Below, piece by piece: positions 1 through 11,947 of a stretch of 64,000 nt of DNA. Positions within the stretch are counted from its first letter, which is position 1. Each line of letters opens with the position of its first letter. A program made the position numbers and the translations under genes. The stretch covers positions 18,077,089 to 18,141,088 of the forward strand of contig OX637405.1 of NCBI GenBank assembly GCA_951799425.1, given 5' to 3'. The notes beneath the pieces are model-generated. The model saw nothing but the letters and a program-made list of their open reading frames with translations. It did no database searches and was not told where the DNA came from. This DNA comes from Ilex aquifolium (taxonomy: Eukaryota; Streptophyta; Magnoliopsida; Aquifoliales; Aquifoliaceae).

Positions 1-188
1 TTTTATATGAAATGGGAAATGCATGGGTGGCTGAGAATCGTCACTCATGTTTGGGACATACACCGATACCAACGTCGCTTTCATTGGATATGATTTTTTT
101 CTCAATTGATTTGTGACATTAAGTATTGCTGTTCTCGGGATTTTAAGAAGCGACCTTATAAAATCAAAGTTGATGTAAATATTATATT

Positions 189-786
189 TGATGGTGTTCT
201 TAACACGGTTGAACAGTGATGTGAATATAAAATGTACTGAACCGTTAGATGCAGTTCAATTTGAGCTACAAGGCTCTAGAGAATAGGGTTTGGAGATAGG
301 TGGGTGATTACATAGAGTGTTTATAGTGGTTCACCTGCTCGGGAGCTCGGCCAATCCACTCTCAAGGGAGTCTCTTGCTCCTGAATATATTGATTACTGG
401 AAAGTTTACAGAAAGTCTTTTAGATGAGGCTACAATGGCTCGTCCTTATTTTCGAGGGCTTTGCCCCCTATTTATAGTTATCCCTAGGTTTAGCTTGATC
501 CGAGGTGAGATACTCGTCCCTCCCTCGTAACGGACCTTTATTGCGCAACGCCTGTAGTGGATGTTGGGATGGTTACGAGACTTGCGCCTACTAAGTAACT
601 GTTGCTACAAAGGGAGTACTTGGTGGGATCTAGCTATCCTTTGCACAACCTTCCTTGAGATGTGGTCACAGGTAGTTGAGGTCTGAGGTCGAAGTCTGGA
701 AATAATATAAATGAGCTGAGCTCCTGACCTGAATGACATGACCTGAGTTACCGAGCTCAATCTTAGGTATTTTTGTGGTACCATCT
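189..786 (-). repeat. Tat 3' LTR
   Basis: This 598-bp LTR is a direct repeat of 30784-31379. It begins TGATGGTGTTCTTAACAC on the plus strand and ends CCATCT where the partner ends CCATCA. Over the first 140 bp the two LTRs differ at about one base in ten by eye, which argues for an old insertion. On the minus strand a TATA-like CTATAAATAGG lies at about 467-477, at the same place as in the other LTR. Confidence 0.9.
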
Positions 787-802
787 GTTGCCCCTTAATT
801 CC
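787..802 (-). promoter_or_regulatory. Tat polypurine tract
   Basis: Directly inside the 3' LTR the minus strand reads GGAATTAAGGGGCAAC, which is purine-rich and in the expected place for plus-strand DNA priming. Confidence 0.6.
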
Positions 803-1422
803 TGGTCAGGTAGAGTTGTATTAGTTGGGACTAAGCTCTGCCTTTGGGTGAGTGAGATTGCTTTCGATAGACCTCGAGATGCGCATGATTGGACATGTTT
901 TGATGGTTATGGCGAACGTGCAATCATTCTTTTCTCGTTTCTCGTGCACGTTCCTTACCTTAAGGCTCCATGTGTCCATCCGTATGCTTAGCCTTCATTA
1001 GACAATTGTATCTCTCATTATTTGAACCCTCTTCGTCTTCTTTCTTTCCTAATTCTTCTCCCTTTCCTTCCTCTCTTGCTTTCGTCTTCCCCAATTCGTT
1101 GAAGATCTAGGGTTTCTCTGAAAATTCTCAATTTCACTCCGAAGGTTCTGCGTGACTGGCTAATCCGTTCAAAATTTTCCTTGGTTCCGAGTTTGTCAAT
1201 CGTTCCTAGGTAGGTACGCCCCTTGCTCTGTTCCTTCTTCTTCTCTTTCGTTTTGGATTCCTCGAATTCGAGGTGGTTGTTTAATTTCTAGACTTTTGGC
1301 TTTTGTTACTTTAGGAATCGAGGTCTTACACTGTCCTTTCTTCCTCTCTTCTTGGATCCCTACTCTACTGCTAGAGTCTTTCATTTCGGTCACTGGTGTC
1401 TTGACCCTTGGGCTCTTAGGGA

Positions 1423-2246
1423 TTGCTTCACTCGCGTTCCACCTCTTTACAGCTCTTTCAATCTTCCTTTCTCTTGCTTATGTTTGTTTTTTTCGAAGCC
1501 ACTGCTTCGTCTGTCTCTCTTTCCATTGGCGATAGGTCTCTTGAAATAGAGGAGGATGACCTGGGGGATGTAGGCGATGAAATAGACAACTTCCCTGGGG
1601 TTGATGCCGAAGAGAGGGCAGAGGTGCCTTTGTCTTTACCAGGGTCTTCTTCTTGTTCTAGGCGATCTCGAAAAGAAAAAGCTAAAAAAGGTAGAGCTGA
1701 GCCCTCAGGTAGCGTTGAGGGCTCTGAACCTGCCCCTCGCGCTTCAGACATAATAGGTCATAGTGAGGTTACACCTCCTTTTATGAGTGTCCTATCTGCG
1801 AGGTTTGGCTTTCCCAAGAGCATGCGCTATTGGATCCCTTTTGTAGACATTAGGTATGATTATGAGGTCCTTGAGAAGACCTATTTCTTCATAATCTCAC
1901 TAGAAAATGGTATTAGCTTCCCCATACACCCTTTCATCAAATCTGTCCTTCAACACTTCTATGTCTGCCCTGCTCAGATCTCCCCCAACTTCTGGGGTGT
2001 CTTGGTAGGCCTCATTGTCTTTTTTAAGAAAAATAAGCTCGGTACCCCTTCGGTTCCTTTGCTCATGAAATACTTCAATGTCAAGTTCCCTTCTGACGGC
2101 TTTTTGTAGATCTCCAAATGGGTGAAGACCCTATCCTTGATCACTGACCTGCCAAGCTCTCACAAGAATTGGAAGAAACTATTCTTCTTTGTGTCAGGGA
2201 AGGAATGGGAGTTTGACCCAAGCAATGCCAATGACACCCTTCATGT
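1423..2246 (+). pseudogene. Tat antisense ORF, N-terminal part (gypsy-type transposon domain)
   Basis: The plus-strand frame opens at 1423 and runs to a stop at 2107-2109. Similar coding continues to 2246 (a stretch reading KLFFFVSGKEWEFD), where Athila interrupts it. An acidic, basic and Ser-rich N-terminus is followed by a region with FGFPKSMRYWIPF and the hydrophobic FWGVLVGLIVFF. This resembles the plant 'putative gypsy type transposon' domain (Pfam Transposase_28), which is carried antisense in the 3' region of Tat-lineage elements. The function is unknown. The rest of the ORF lies after the Athila insertion, from 22073. T/C-rich DNA from about 1000 to 1420 may hold its 5' leader. Confidence 0.65.
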
Positions 2247-3920
2247 TGCTTGCTACAAGCCGTTGTAGTATATCCTAACCTTCTCACATCATCCCTTAAT
2301 CTTTGTATGGCTTATCGGGGTAGGGAATGTCACTCTCCCTTGGAATGATGTCAAAAGAAAGGGTAACGGAATGGTGGAATAGAATGTAATGTGAAGTGCG
2401 TGTGTGTGTGTACAAAAATGCTTCCCAAGCGCAAGAAGTCTTTTGTGTGTCGTGTTTTACTTGGAGAGTACTCCGAGGTCGTCTCCTCAGGGAAGGAGGT
2501 GAATCGTCTTGAAGGTGATTTTGGTAAAAATAAAGTGTAAAATCTTTTGTTGTTGAAGTTTGGTTTGTGACTTATATTTGGATGAAAATGAAATGGGAAA
2601 CAAGTGTTGGCTAATCCAAAAGGGTCACTCCAATGGGAATGCCAAGTCAATTCGAAACCTTCCTCCAATGGTGCATAGATGAACTATTGATTCGTGGGAA
2701 GCTAGAGACAAAATGGAAGTGAAGATCCAAACATAACTTGTGACAAGTCTACGAGATATCAAAGACTCACAACTATGTCCACCCTCAATCCAGTCAAACC
2801 GAACCACCGTACACCGAAGGGAGGAAAGAAGATGAGTTGAAATGGCATACTCAAGAGGAGGTCTCCCTTGAATTAGCCAACGTCAAAGATTAGCTACTCA
2901 TGCTTAAAGGAAAAACAATAATGTAATGGAAAGACATTGTAGAGAAATGAAGAGTTTAGCTAAATTAATGCAAGAAAACATAAACTAAAAGAGAGTGCAT
3001 TGAATACCCATTTTAAAATTAAGAAAAAGAAGAACTTGACTGCATTAATGGTGAAAGCTTGAATGGAAGATTAAACTTAAAATAAACTTGCAATAAATGG
3101 CATTAAAGACTTCAAACAAAGCTCAAAGGATCCTTACATCAAATCACAAGACAATGTATGGAGGAAAAATGCAAAAATCTTAACTTCTCTCTCTAATACT
3201 ATTCATCTTCTTCCTTGGACTCTCTCCCTCTATATTAAAATGTGTTTGGAATAATGCTCAATGATAGAGTCTTTAGCTTCCAAAAACGTCCATGGAGTGT
3301 CCCTTAGCTGGGTTATGTGATCTCCATCCATAGGGGCTGACAGGGATGGGTTGGTGCAGGCTTTGCCTGCACACCCAGCATCTTCTCTCTCCTCACTCTT
3401 CATTAATGCCCAAAGCTCCAAAAGTCCAATGTAGGTTGAGGAAGGGATGTTCAGTGTGTAAGGAGTGTCAGGGACAAGTGGGAGTGTGCTTGGTGGGACC
3501 CCCAAGGTTACAGAGCTTGACATGCAGAATCTGGCACTTTTTAGTAAAACCTACCTGTAGGTCGATGGAAACCTACCGGTAGGTTCCACTGCAGTGGGCT
3601 CAACCTATCGGTAGGTTTGGCGGTAGGTGCAGGTCCAGTAGCCAAAACCTACCAGTATGACCTACCGGTAGGTTTTCCCTTGTTTTGCTGATTTCCTGGT
3701 TTCCTTACCTCCTGAGCAAGTGTCAAGCCATCCCTTCATCATCATTCATCTCAAACACTATGAGAAGGCTTCAACAAGCATCATTTATCACCTTTTATCA
3801 GCAACCATACCACAATTCTATAAATAGCACAAACAATGCATATCTACTCATATTAACCTCAAAAGCCAGAACAAAAGGGATGCAAAAACACTTTGAATAT
3901 ACAATGGTTTGTGCTAATCA
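2247..3920 (-). repeat. Athila LTR1 (3' LTR)
   Basis: This 1674-bp LTR begins TGCTTGCTACAAGCC and ends TTTGTGCTAATCA. It matches LTR2 along its whole length with scattered changes. It contains an ACCGGT palindrome cluster at 3549-3674. A purine tract abuts it at 3921. Confidence 0.88.
3549..3674. repeat. ACCGGT palindrome cluster in Athila LTR1
   Basis: Copies and near-copies of CCTACCGGTAGG occur about six times. Spacers between them hold CAGTGGGCTC- and CCAGTAGCC-like words. The cluster is non-coding and is shared with LTR2, LTR3 and the second internal region. Confidence 0.8.
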
Positions 3921-3937
3921 CACCCCCCCAACTTGAG
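3921..3937 (-). promoter_or_regulatory. Athila polypurine tract
   Basis: The plus strand reads CACCCCCCCAACTTGAG directly after the LTR end, so the minus strand is a purine tract next to the 3' LTR. This fixes the element's orientation and the LTR edge. The same tract follows LTR2. Confidence 0.75.
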
Positions 3938-4240
3938 TTTTGCTAGTCCCTAGCAAAATTTATTTTCAACACAAGATAACAAGTATAATACTGAAACAAC
4001 CCATTTCCACAAATCAGCCATCAAACATTCAAAATATAAAAATCATCATGCAATTAATGTAATGAACTTGACACAAATGGAACAAAAGCTGTTTTATTTC
4101 ATTAATGTGGTTCAAGGTTGGAGTACATGGAGTCTGACATCAAAAAGAGACAAAATGGCCTACAATCTAAGGACTCTTCTACAAGGCCAGCTACTCCACT
4201 CTGAGGTGTGTACAATCCAAAACAAAAAGAAAAGACAAAA

Positions 4241-4267
4241 CTACAACACCCTACTCTTGAACTCCCT

Positions 4268-4301
<34 letters not shown>

Positions 4302-5580
4302 GTCATCAGCACCAAAATCACTCGTCCCATCCTCAGAGTCTTCATCATCGTCATCCCCCACTTAGACCATTGTGGAGACAGAAGGGACAGCCGCAGAGGG
4401 TCCAGCAGCTGGAGGTGTGGGTCCTCCCTGGATGGGCTCTCCAAGAAACGTATGTTGAAACAGTCTCACCATCATGGTCGAAATCCCATGCACTGTCACC
4501 TCTAATGCATCGAGGCGCTGAGGTATTGAGCGCTCTGATGCAGAAGAGGATGAGACTGACGACGGAGGTCCAGTAGAAGGTCCAGCAGCCTCAGAGTCAG
4601 GCTTTGAAGCCCCAGCTCTCTCCCCTCGACTCATTGTCGTCCTCTTCATACTACTGGCCTTACCAATAGCCCCAGCCTCAGGGGGAGTGAGCTTGTCAAA
4701 AGCATAAGCCTAGCACTTGAAGTGCTGGCACATACAAGTCACCAAACTCCCGAAAGGTAAATTTGCCTTAGGTTTTTGTGCCTCCGCGAAATCTTTCATC
4801 ACTTCCCAAATGAAAAGAACAAATTCAACCATCTTTCCTGACATGACCGCGTCCAAAAGAGCCAACTTCTCAATATTTGGCGTCTTTTCCGCGCCCCTAG
4901 GTAGAAGATTGTAATGAAGAAGTTTATTCAAAAGTCCATACGATTGCTTCAACCCCCCAACTTGAATAGTTCCCTTAAACTGATTATGGTCCTCATACAT
5001 TAATGCCACATACTGCTCGACAGTCTTGACTTGGGTGACGTTGTGAGGATAAACTGGCGTGGAGGAGGGTGGTCTCTCATAATTTCCTAGGAGAGTGGCA
5101 ATGACAGCGGGGGTCACCTCAAACATCTTTCCCCTGACGTTTGCCCTCAAAATCTCAACCTCGTTCACCTCTACCACCCTATGTTTGGTAGAATTCTCGA
5201 CACATAGACAAATTGTACCCATCCACTGGTTCAAACCAAAATCTTATCCCATGAGCACTAATTAGCCTGACAACCTCGTTCCTTGGGCCAAGTGAGATGT
5301 GGTCGAGGTGTCACTCGCATGTTACATTTTTCTCCTGGATCAACTGGTTCCTTGCCTTGTTTTTGGCATTCTTCCTCTGTTCATTCCGGTCCCCGCTTGA
5401 CCCCTCTCCGCTTCTCTTGCGACTGTTAGGCTCCTCGGGTTGAGAGGAGTCGGGTGCGGTTCGCTTGGTTCAGACTATGCAAAGCAACAGTGCCCCCATA
5501 GTCAAAAGTGAGAAGAGAATCAAGAAGAGGCCTTCAATTGGGTCCATGGCCTCATGAATGATCACCACATTCCGAGCCAT
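4241..5580 (-). pseudogene. Athila env-position ORF, copy 1
   Basis: From the ATG at 5578-5580 the product begins MARNVVIIHEAMDP. A hydrophobic, likely membrane-spanning segment (LFLILFSLLTMGALLLC) follows within the first 35 residues. Then come a charged region rich in S, R, K and E and a domain with TPAVIATLLGNYERPPSS. This resembles the 'putative plant transposon protein' family found downstream of Athila pol. The frame has a stop soon after the hydrophobic segment and several shifts later. The C-terminal coding holds an ATC/CAT repeat (about 4270-4308) that encodes a run of methionines in one frame. A better copy lies at 17043-18358. The product's role is not known. Confidence 0.6.
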
Positions 5581-7416
5581 TTGAGAGATTTTTGGAGAAT
5601 TTGAAAAGATGAAGGGAGATTAGGTCTTGAGGGATTTTCGGCAATTCTAGGGTTCCAAAAGGGAGATTACTAGTCCAAAGCATGCACCTACACATTCATT
5701 TTCAAAGTTGTGTGTGTGTGAATTGGACAAGTAATTTGAGCATTTACGCAACAGAATTCACATTCGAATGACTAGGCAAATTCAGTTTTGATGCAAACTC
5801 ACCAAAGGTCACTCTTAACAATGAAATACACTATAGTTATCCTGCCATGCACTCCATGTGTACATGTGAGATAGAATCTTGTGTACAAAGCAAAGTGTGC
5901 TCACATGTAATCCAAAAATGAAGTTCATGTATGAAAGTGAAGCAACGTTGGCACAATCTCATGAAAGGAATGTTAGGGCATTGAGTAACAAAACTAACTC
6001 ATCATTTTCTTTAAAATCATGCATCTCCCATGCTTTTCTAGATCAGTTAGGACTTCAAAGGTTATAATGGGGTCTTGGGGTGATATTGAGGCAAAAGAAA
6101 CGAAGGAAATAGGATGACAAAAAGGGTTGTTCCGAGTGAAAAACTCTTATATCAACAAAACCTCCCTTTTCATGGGATTTTCATTCTTAGAACATCACCA
6201 CACTCTTTGTTTTTTTTTCTTTCTTTTCCTTAACACTTTCCCTTTTTTTTTTTTTTTTAATCATTCGTTTCTTATTCTCACCCCTTTTCTTCCTTTTCTT
6301 GGATTTTTTATTCATTTTTTTTTCTATTGAACTCCTCGAGTTTCAACATCAATTATCCTTTTGCTTGAATTTCCACACCACATTTCATTCACTTTTGTGA
6401 TCACTCATTTTCAGCTCAAGAAACAACCAAGGTAAGGTAGATATTTATCATTTTCATTGGCTTGGTCACATGTGTGGCATAGAAATGAATTTCAATTGAG
6501 GCTCAATCACGGCACTAGGGATAAACTTTTCACAAGAAAAAAGATAAGGCTCAAAATATTCAAAAATGGTCTAAGATCACTTCTAGATACGCATGGGAGG
6601 GCATTGCACATATCCAGACAACATCAGTCTACTACCCAAATGCACCTAGCCAAGACAAACATAAAGAGATTATTAAACAAATATGACATTGAAAAATTGT
6701 TCTTTGAGTAAATGTAAGTTCCCTCCCAAAAATGATTGGCACTAAAGCTCTCATGGGTCCTTACTCATCTTCACTATTTATTTCAAGCCTAAAATATGAA
6801 TCCAATCTGTAAATTGCTAAAATTACACATTCAAGAAGCACATACAGTTGAGTTCAAAAGTAGAAACATATGTGATACTCACACATAGGATTAACTTCTA
6901 TAATATGCTCATGTGCTCAAGGTTCAAAACAAAAATCAACATATCATCAAACCCATGGTACTCTAAATAAGGGAATTCATATCAACATTCAGATATTTTT
7001 TACAAAAATTTTCAATTTTTTCACATAATTTGCACTAATGTAAACAAAAATCTATATGATATGTGAAAGGTGAATTTTTCACCCAAAAATTGGTATTTAT
7101 CCACAAAATTCCACAAAAATTGGTGTAACATGCAAATGGTGCACCTCACTCTCCAACTTGATTCATGCATTGTCCCTAATGCAACAAAAAGATATGACAT
7201 GCAATGAAGGACAGTAAAAAGATGAGCATGGTTAGAGAACACCTCGCACTTGAGCTTTGACAAAAGCACCAATAACTGAAACTAAAAAAAACACTGCTAT
7301 ATGACTAAGTAAAGTAAGTAACATAAAAAAAAAAAAAAAGCATAAGTAGATAAATAGTCTGTACACTAAAAAGCATAAAAACTGGTTACTCCCCGAATTT
7401 CGGATACACCGGATCC
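5581..7416 (-). other. Athila 3' untranslated region, no gene
   Basis: This AT-rich stretch lies between integrase and the env-position ORF. I see no credible gene. The block from about 6128 to 7040 is present in inverted form at 20113-21004. T-rich and A-rich runs lie near 6230-6330 and 7325-7340. The plus-strand frame at 6457-6711 is shared with the inverted copy but resembles no family I know, and shared non-coding ancestry explains it. Confidence 0.6.
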
Positions 7417-7417
7417 G

Positions 7418-8609
7418 TCAAGTCCTCCTCCACTCCTTATCCTTCAAAACCCTCGAAAAATGGCTTAAGTCTTTGGCCATTGACCTTGAATGTCTGGCCA
7501 TTCTCGGGGTTTGTGACTTCCACAGCTCCATTGGGGTAGGCCATCTTGACAAGATAGGGGCAATCCCAACGGGATCAGAGTTTTCCCTGGAAAATAGAGA
7601 GACGAGAGTTGTACAAGAGCACTTTTTGGCCGGGCTCAAATGACTTCCATACAATGGATTTTTCATGAAAGATCTTAGATCGCTCTTTTGAAATTTTTGA
7701 GCTCTCATAGGCGTCTCTTCGAATCTCTTCCAATCCATTCAATTCTAGCCTCTTATGCTCTTCGGCCATTCTCAAATTGTAGTTTAAAGTCTTTATGGCC
7801 CAATAAGCCTTGTGTTCCATCTCAACTGGCAAATGACAAGCCTTTCCATAGACGAGCCGATAGGGAGACATGCCTAAGAAAGTCTTGTAGGCGGTGCGGT
7901 AAGCCCATAGGGCATCAATCAGTCTGCCTGACCAATATTTCCTATTTGGGTTAACCGTCTTTTCTAAGATATTCTTGATCTCCCTATTGGCCAACTCGGC
8001 TTGACCATTGGTTTGTGGGTGGTATGTGGTGGATACCTTATGTGTGACACCATATTTGTGCATCAAAGACGCAAATGGTCTGTTGCAGAAATGTGATCCA
8101 CCGTCACTTATCATTGCATGAGGCATCCCAAACCTCGAAAAAATGTTCTCCTTGAGAAACTTGACCACAACCCGGTGGTCATTGGTCTTGGTTGGGATAG
8201 CTTCCACCCACTTGGACACGTAGTCCACTGCCAGTAGAATGTATAGATAGCCAAACGACATAGGGAAGGGACCCATGAAGTCGATGCCCTAACAATCAAA
8301 TATTTCTATAAAAAGTACAGGGGAGAGGGGCATCATGTTCCTTCGGGTCACACTACCCAAACATTGACATTTATCACATTCCTTACAAAATGAAAAACAA
8401 TCTTTTATTAGAGAGGGCCAATAAAAACCTGACTGTAGGATTTTTGCCGAAGTTTTCTTTGTAGAGAAGTGTCCACTGCATGCCTCTGAATGAAAAAATG
8501 CAAGGACATCCCGCTGTTCATTCTCCGGCATGCATCTCTGCATGACTTGGTCAAGGCAGTACTTGAACAGGTATGGGTTGTCGAAGTAAAAGTACTTCAC
8601 ATCTGCCAT
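7418..8609 (-). pseudogene. Athila integrase (pol, C-terminal part)
   Basis: The upstream part (8609 down to 8289) carries HSEACSGHFSTKKTSAKIL and CKECDKCQ, the His/Cys zinc-binding region of integrase. The catalytic core follows (8276 down): [19 protein letters not shown], then [14 protein letters not shown] and [17 protein letters not shown]. These supply the D, D and E positions of the DDE triad. The C-terminal part ([24 protein letters not shown], then [12 protein letters not shown]) is typical of plant gypsy integrase. A stop and frame changes near 8280 and 7575 break it. The known role of the family is insertion of the element's cDNA into the genome. Confidence 0.85.
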
Positions 8610-8624
8610 GAATCTCCTTCGATC

Positions 8625-10119
8625 CTCCGGGCTCCACTGCAGTGGTATTTATCCTGTTGCAAGATAGTCACAGATGCCAGCATACCATGGACAAATAGAA
8701 TGAATCGAAAGTAATTGCTCATCAGGGAAGAAATCTGGCATAGGAATGTGCTCATCGGCCTCTTGCACCACCAGTCTAGATAAATGGTCTGACAACACGT
8801 TCTCCACTCCCTTCTTGTATTTGATTGTCAGATTGAACTCTTGGAGTAGGAGGATCCACCTGATAAGTCTCGGTTTGACATCCTGCTTAGACAACAAATA
8901 CATCAAAGCAGAGTGATTAATATAGACTACTAACGGTGAACCAATGATGTAAGAACGGAATTTATCTAATGCAATACTACCGCTAGCAACTATGTGATAG
9001 TGTAATTCATTTGGGCTTCATTGAGCATTTTGCTAGCATAGTATATTACATAAGGTCTATTATCCTCCCTTTGACCGAGCACCTGCGCCGACTGCGTAAT
9101 CACTCGCGTCGCACATAAGTACAAAAGGTATATCCCACTTGGGTGGTCGCATAATCGGAGGTGTAACAAGCATGATTTTGAGTTTTTTAAACGATGCCTC
9201 ACAATCATTTGACCACTTGAATGGGACATCCTTAGACAATAAATTGGTCAAAGGTCGGGCCAATGCACTAAAATTTTTAATGAAACGTCGGTAAAATCCA
9301 ACATGGCCTAGAAACAACCTGATATCCTTGACGACTCTCGGTGTGGGGAGGTTGGAGATGGCCTCCACCTTTGATTTGTCAACTTGGATCCCTTTCGCCA
9401 AGACGATGTGCCCGAGAACAATCCCTTGTGTCACCATGAAGTGACACTTCTCCCAATTCAATACTAAGCTCTTCTCTTTGCATCTCTCTAGAACTTTCTC
9501 CAAATTTTCCAAGCATCCACTGAAAGAATCCCCAAAGACTGAGAAGTCATCCATAAACACCTCAAAAATATTCTCTACCATATCACTGAAGATTCCCATC
9601 ATGCAACGTTGAAAGGTCCCAGGGGCATTACATAGCCCAAAAGGCATGCGACGGTAAGCAAAGGTACCATAGGGACAAGTGAAGCTAGTCTTCTCCTGGT
9701 CTTCCAATGCAATCTCGATTTGATTGTAGCCGGAGTATCCATCTAAGAAGCAATAGAATAGATGCCCCGCTACTCGTTCCAACACTTGGTCGATGAATGG
9801 CAATGGGAAGTGGTATTTTCTTGTGCACAGGTTGAGTTTCCGGTAATCGATACAAACTCTCTAACCTATGATCACCCTCGTTGGAATAAGCTCATTATCC
9901 TCATTTGCTACCACAATGACCCCCGATTTCTACGGTACCACTTGAGTGGGACTCACCCATTTACTTTCGGCAATTGAAAAAATGATGCCCACGTCAAGTA
10001 GTTTCAATATCTCGTCCCTCACCACATCTTTCATGATTGGGTTCAACCTTCTTTGTGGTTGTCGAGACGGTTTGGCTTCCTCCTCAAGATAGATCTGATG
10101 TGTGCAAATGATGGGGCTT
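8625..10119 (-). pseudogene. Athila reverse transcriptase and RNase H (pol)
   Basis: The frame from 9803 begins MPFIDQVLERVAGHLFYCFL and contains YNQIEIALEDQEKTSFTCPYG, MPFGLCNAPGTFQRCM and the catalytic FMDDFSVFG, which are RT motifs. GHVGFYRRFIKNFSALARPL marks the RT connection region. RNase H follows, with VLMCDASDYAVGA and, after frame breaks, LNEAQMNYT and the end VENVLSDHLSRLV. The RT N-terminus is split from the rest by the solo LTR at 10120. At least one frame change lies near 9060-9230. The product is inactive. Confidence 0.85.
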
Positions 10120-11947
10120 TGATTGATGAAAAACCGTTGTTATTCCCAACCCTTAAACATCACCATTTGACATGTGTATATGGCTTATGTGTGAAAGGGA
10201 GTGTCACTCTCCCTCGGGGTGATGCAAGAGATTAGGCAACAACGGATTGATGGATGGAATGAATGAAAATGTAAATGAAATATGGGTGTGTGAACAAAAG
10301 TGCTCCCCAATCGCAAAGAGTCTTTTGTGTGTCGGTGTTTTACTTGGAAAAGTATTCCAAGGTCGTCTACTCAGGGAAGAAAAGTTCAAGTTGTGTGAAG
10401 GTGATTTTGCAAAAGGTAAAGAAAGTGAAAAATCTTTTTGTTTGAGTTTTGTGGTTGTGTTTGTGAATGGAAATGCAAGAAAAACAAGTGTTGGTTAATC
10501 CGAAGAGGTCATTCCAATGGGAATACCAAATCAACTCAAGCCTTCCCCCAATGGTGCATAGATGAACGATTGATTCGTGGGAAGCTCGGGACTAAAGGGA
10601 GGTGAGGATCCAAGCATAACCCGTGACAATGCCTACGGGATATCAAAGACTCACAACCACGTCCTCACCCCAACCCAGTCAAACCAAACCATCGTACACC
10701 GAGAGGAGGAAAGAAAATGAGTTGAAATGGCACACCCAAGAGGAGGTCTCCCTTGGATTAGCCAACTAAAAATCTAGCTACTCATGCATAAAGGAAAGAC
10801 ATACAATATGTTAAGAGACATGTAGAAGAAATGAAGATTAAAACTTAACTCAATGCAAGAAAACTTAAACTAAGAAGAAAAATATTCAATACCCATTTCA
10901 AAGCTTGAAAATGAAGAACTAGCTGCAACAATGGTGAAATCTAAAATGCAAGACTAAACTTGAAATATACTTGACATAGATGAGATTAAAGTGCAAGAGT
11001 TAAGGATTACAAGAAATTAAAGCTTACAACAATTGAAATGGAGAAGAGAATGGAAAAATCTAAGCTTTTCTATCTACTATTCATCATCTTCTTCCTTGGA
11101 TTTTCTAAGCTTAGGTAGGCACCCCTCTGCCATGCTGAATAATGCTGAGTATATGGAGTGTTAGCCTTCAATTTTCGTGCATGGTGGTCCCCCCTAGCTG
11201 TGTGAAAGGCCTCCATCAATAGGGGGCTGAATGGATGGGTGTTGCAGGCTAGGACAAGCCTCCCCCAGGCTACCCCTTCTCTCCCATCCTCATTAATGCA
11301 ATGGCCTCCAAAGTCTTTTAATTGTGTAAGGGAGGCATGAAAATGTGTAAGGAAATGTTGGGGGGCAAGTGGGAGAAGTGTAGGTGGGACCCCAAGCAAG
11401 TGGAGATGAGTTGCAGGCGTTTTTGGGCTGTTCGTACACCAGTAGCTTCGGCGTACCGGTACTGAGTACCGGTACGGCGTACCGGTATGGTTTTTCTGCT
11501 CCGGACCAGTCTTCGTAGAATTGGCATAACTTTTGATCCAACCGTCGATTGAGCTGAAATCTTGACACAATACAGAAGACATCCAGATCTTCAACTTTCA
11601 TGTTTTGAACTTTTTCAGATTCGAAGTGGATCATGGTCAAAATGGAGGAAAACCGAGGCTCTTCAACCCAGTGGTGTGGCTGCTGGCGCTTTTGTTCCCA
11701 AACACCAATACCTCCTTGATTTCTTCACTTTTAAGCCTCCAAATCTTCATGTAATGTGTACATGTCCTCACCACACATCCATCATAGTTGCAAGGTCCTA
11801 AAATACATGATTTAAGCTATAAAAACATGCAACCTCGAGAATTCAACATTATTCATAAAATCGGCTAACTCTAAGTACTTAGATGCAAAAGTTGAGTTAA
11901 AATGCATGTAATGAGGCCTTGAAATATACAATATTTTGTTCTCATCA
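10120..11947 (-). mobile_element. Solo LTR of an Athila-related family
   Basis: This 1828-bp unit begins TGATTGATGAAAAACCG, ends TTGTTCTCATCA and is flanked by GGCTT at 10115-10119 and 11948-11952. It has no internal coding or primer site. It aligns with the Athila LTR start (for example GTGTCACTCTCCCT near 10200) but is clearly diverged and is a different family member. It sits within the conserved GISP region between protease and RT of the host Athila. Loss of the internal region by LTR-LTR recombination explains a solo LTR. Confidence 0.87.
11433..11488. repeat. ACCGGT palindrome cluster in the Athila-related solo LTR
   Basis: Three close GTACCGGTA-type palindromes lie in 55 bp, with one further degenerate copy (GTACACCAGTAG) upstream. 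This variant has the GTAC flank found in the chromovirus-type LTRs, not the CCTACC flank of the host Athila LTRs. Confidence 0.7.

Noticed and set aside
1423..2109. Host protein-coding gene
   Set aside because: The ORF lies inside a Tat element, resembles its antisense transposon domain and is split by Athila.
4208..4576. Histidine-rich or methionine-rich small protein
   Set aside because: Frames across an ATC/CAT microsatellite in the Athila env-position ORF. Composition comes from the repeat.
6457..6711. Conserved 84-codon ORF, also at 20444-20698
   Set aside because: Both copies belong to the same duplicated and inverted Athila 3' region, so shared ancestry explains the similarity. No family match is recognised.
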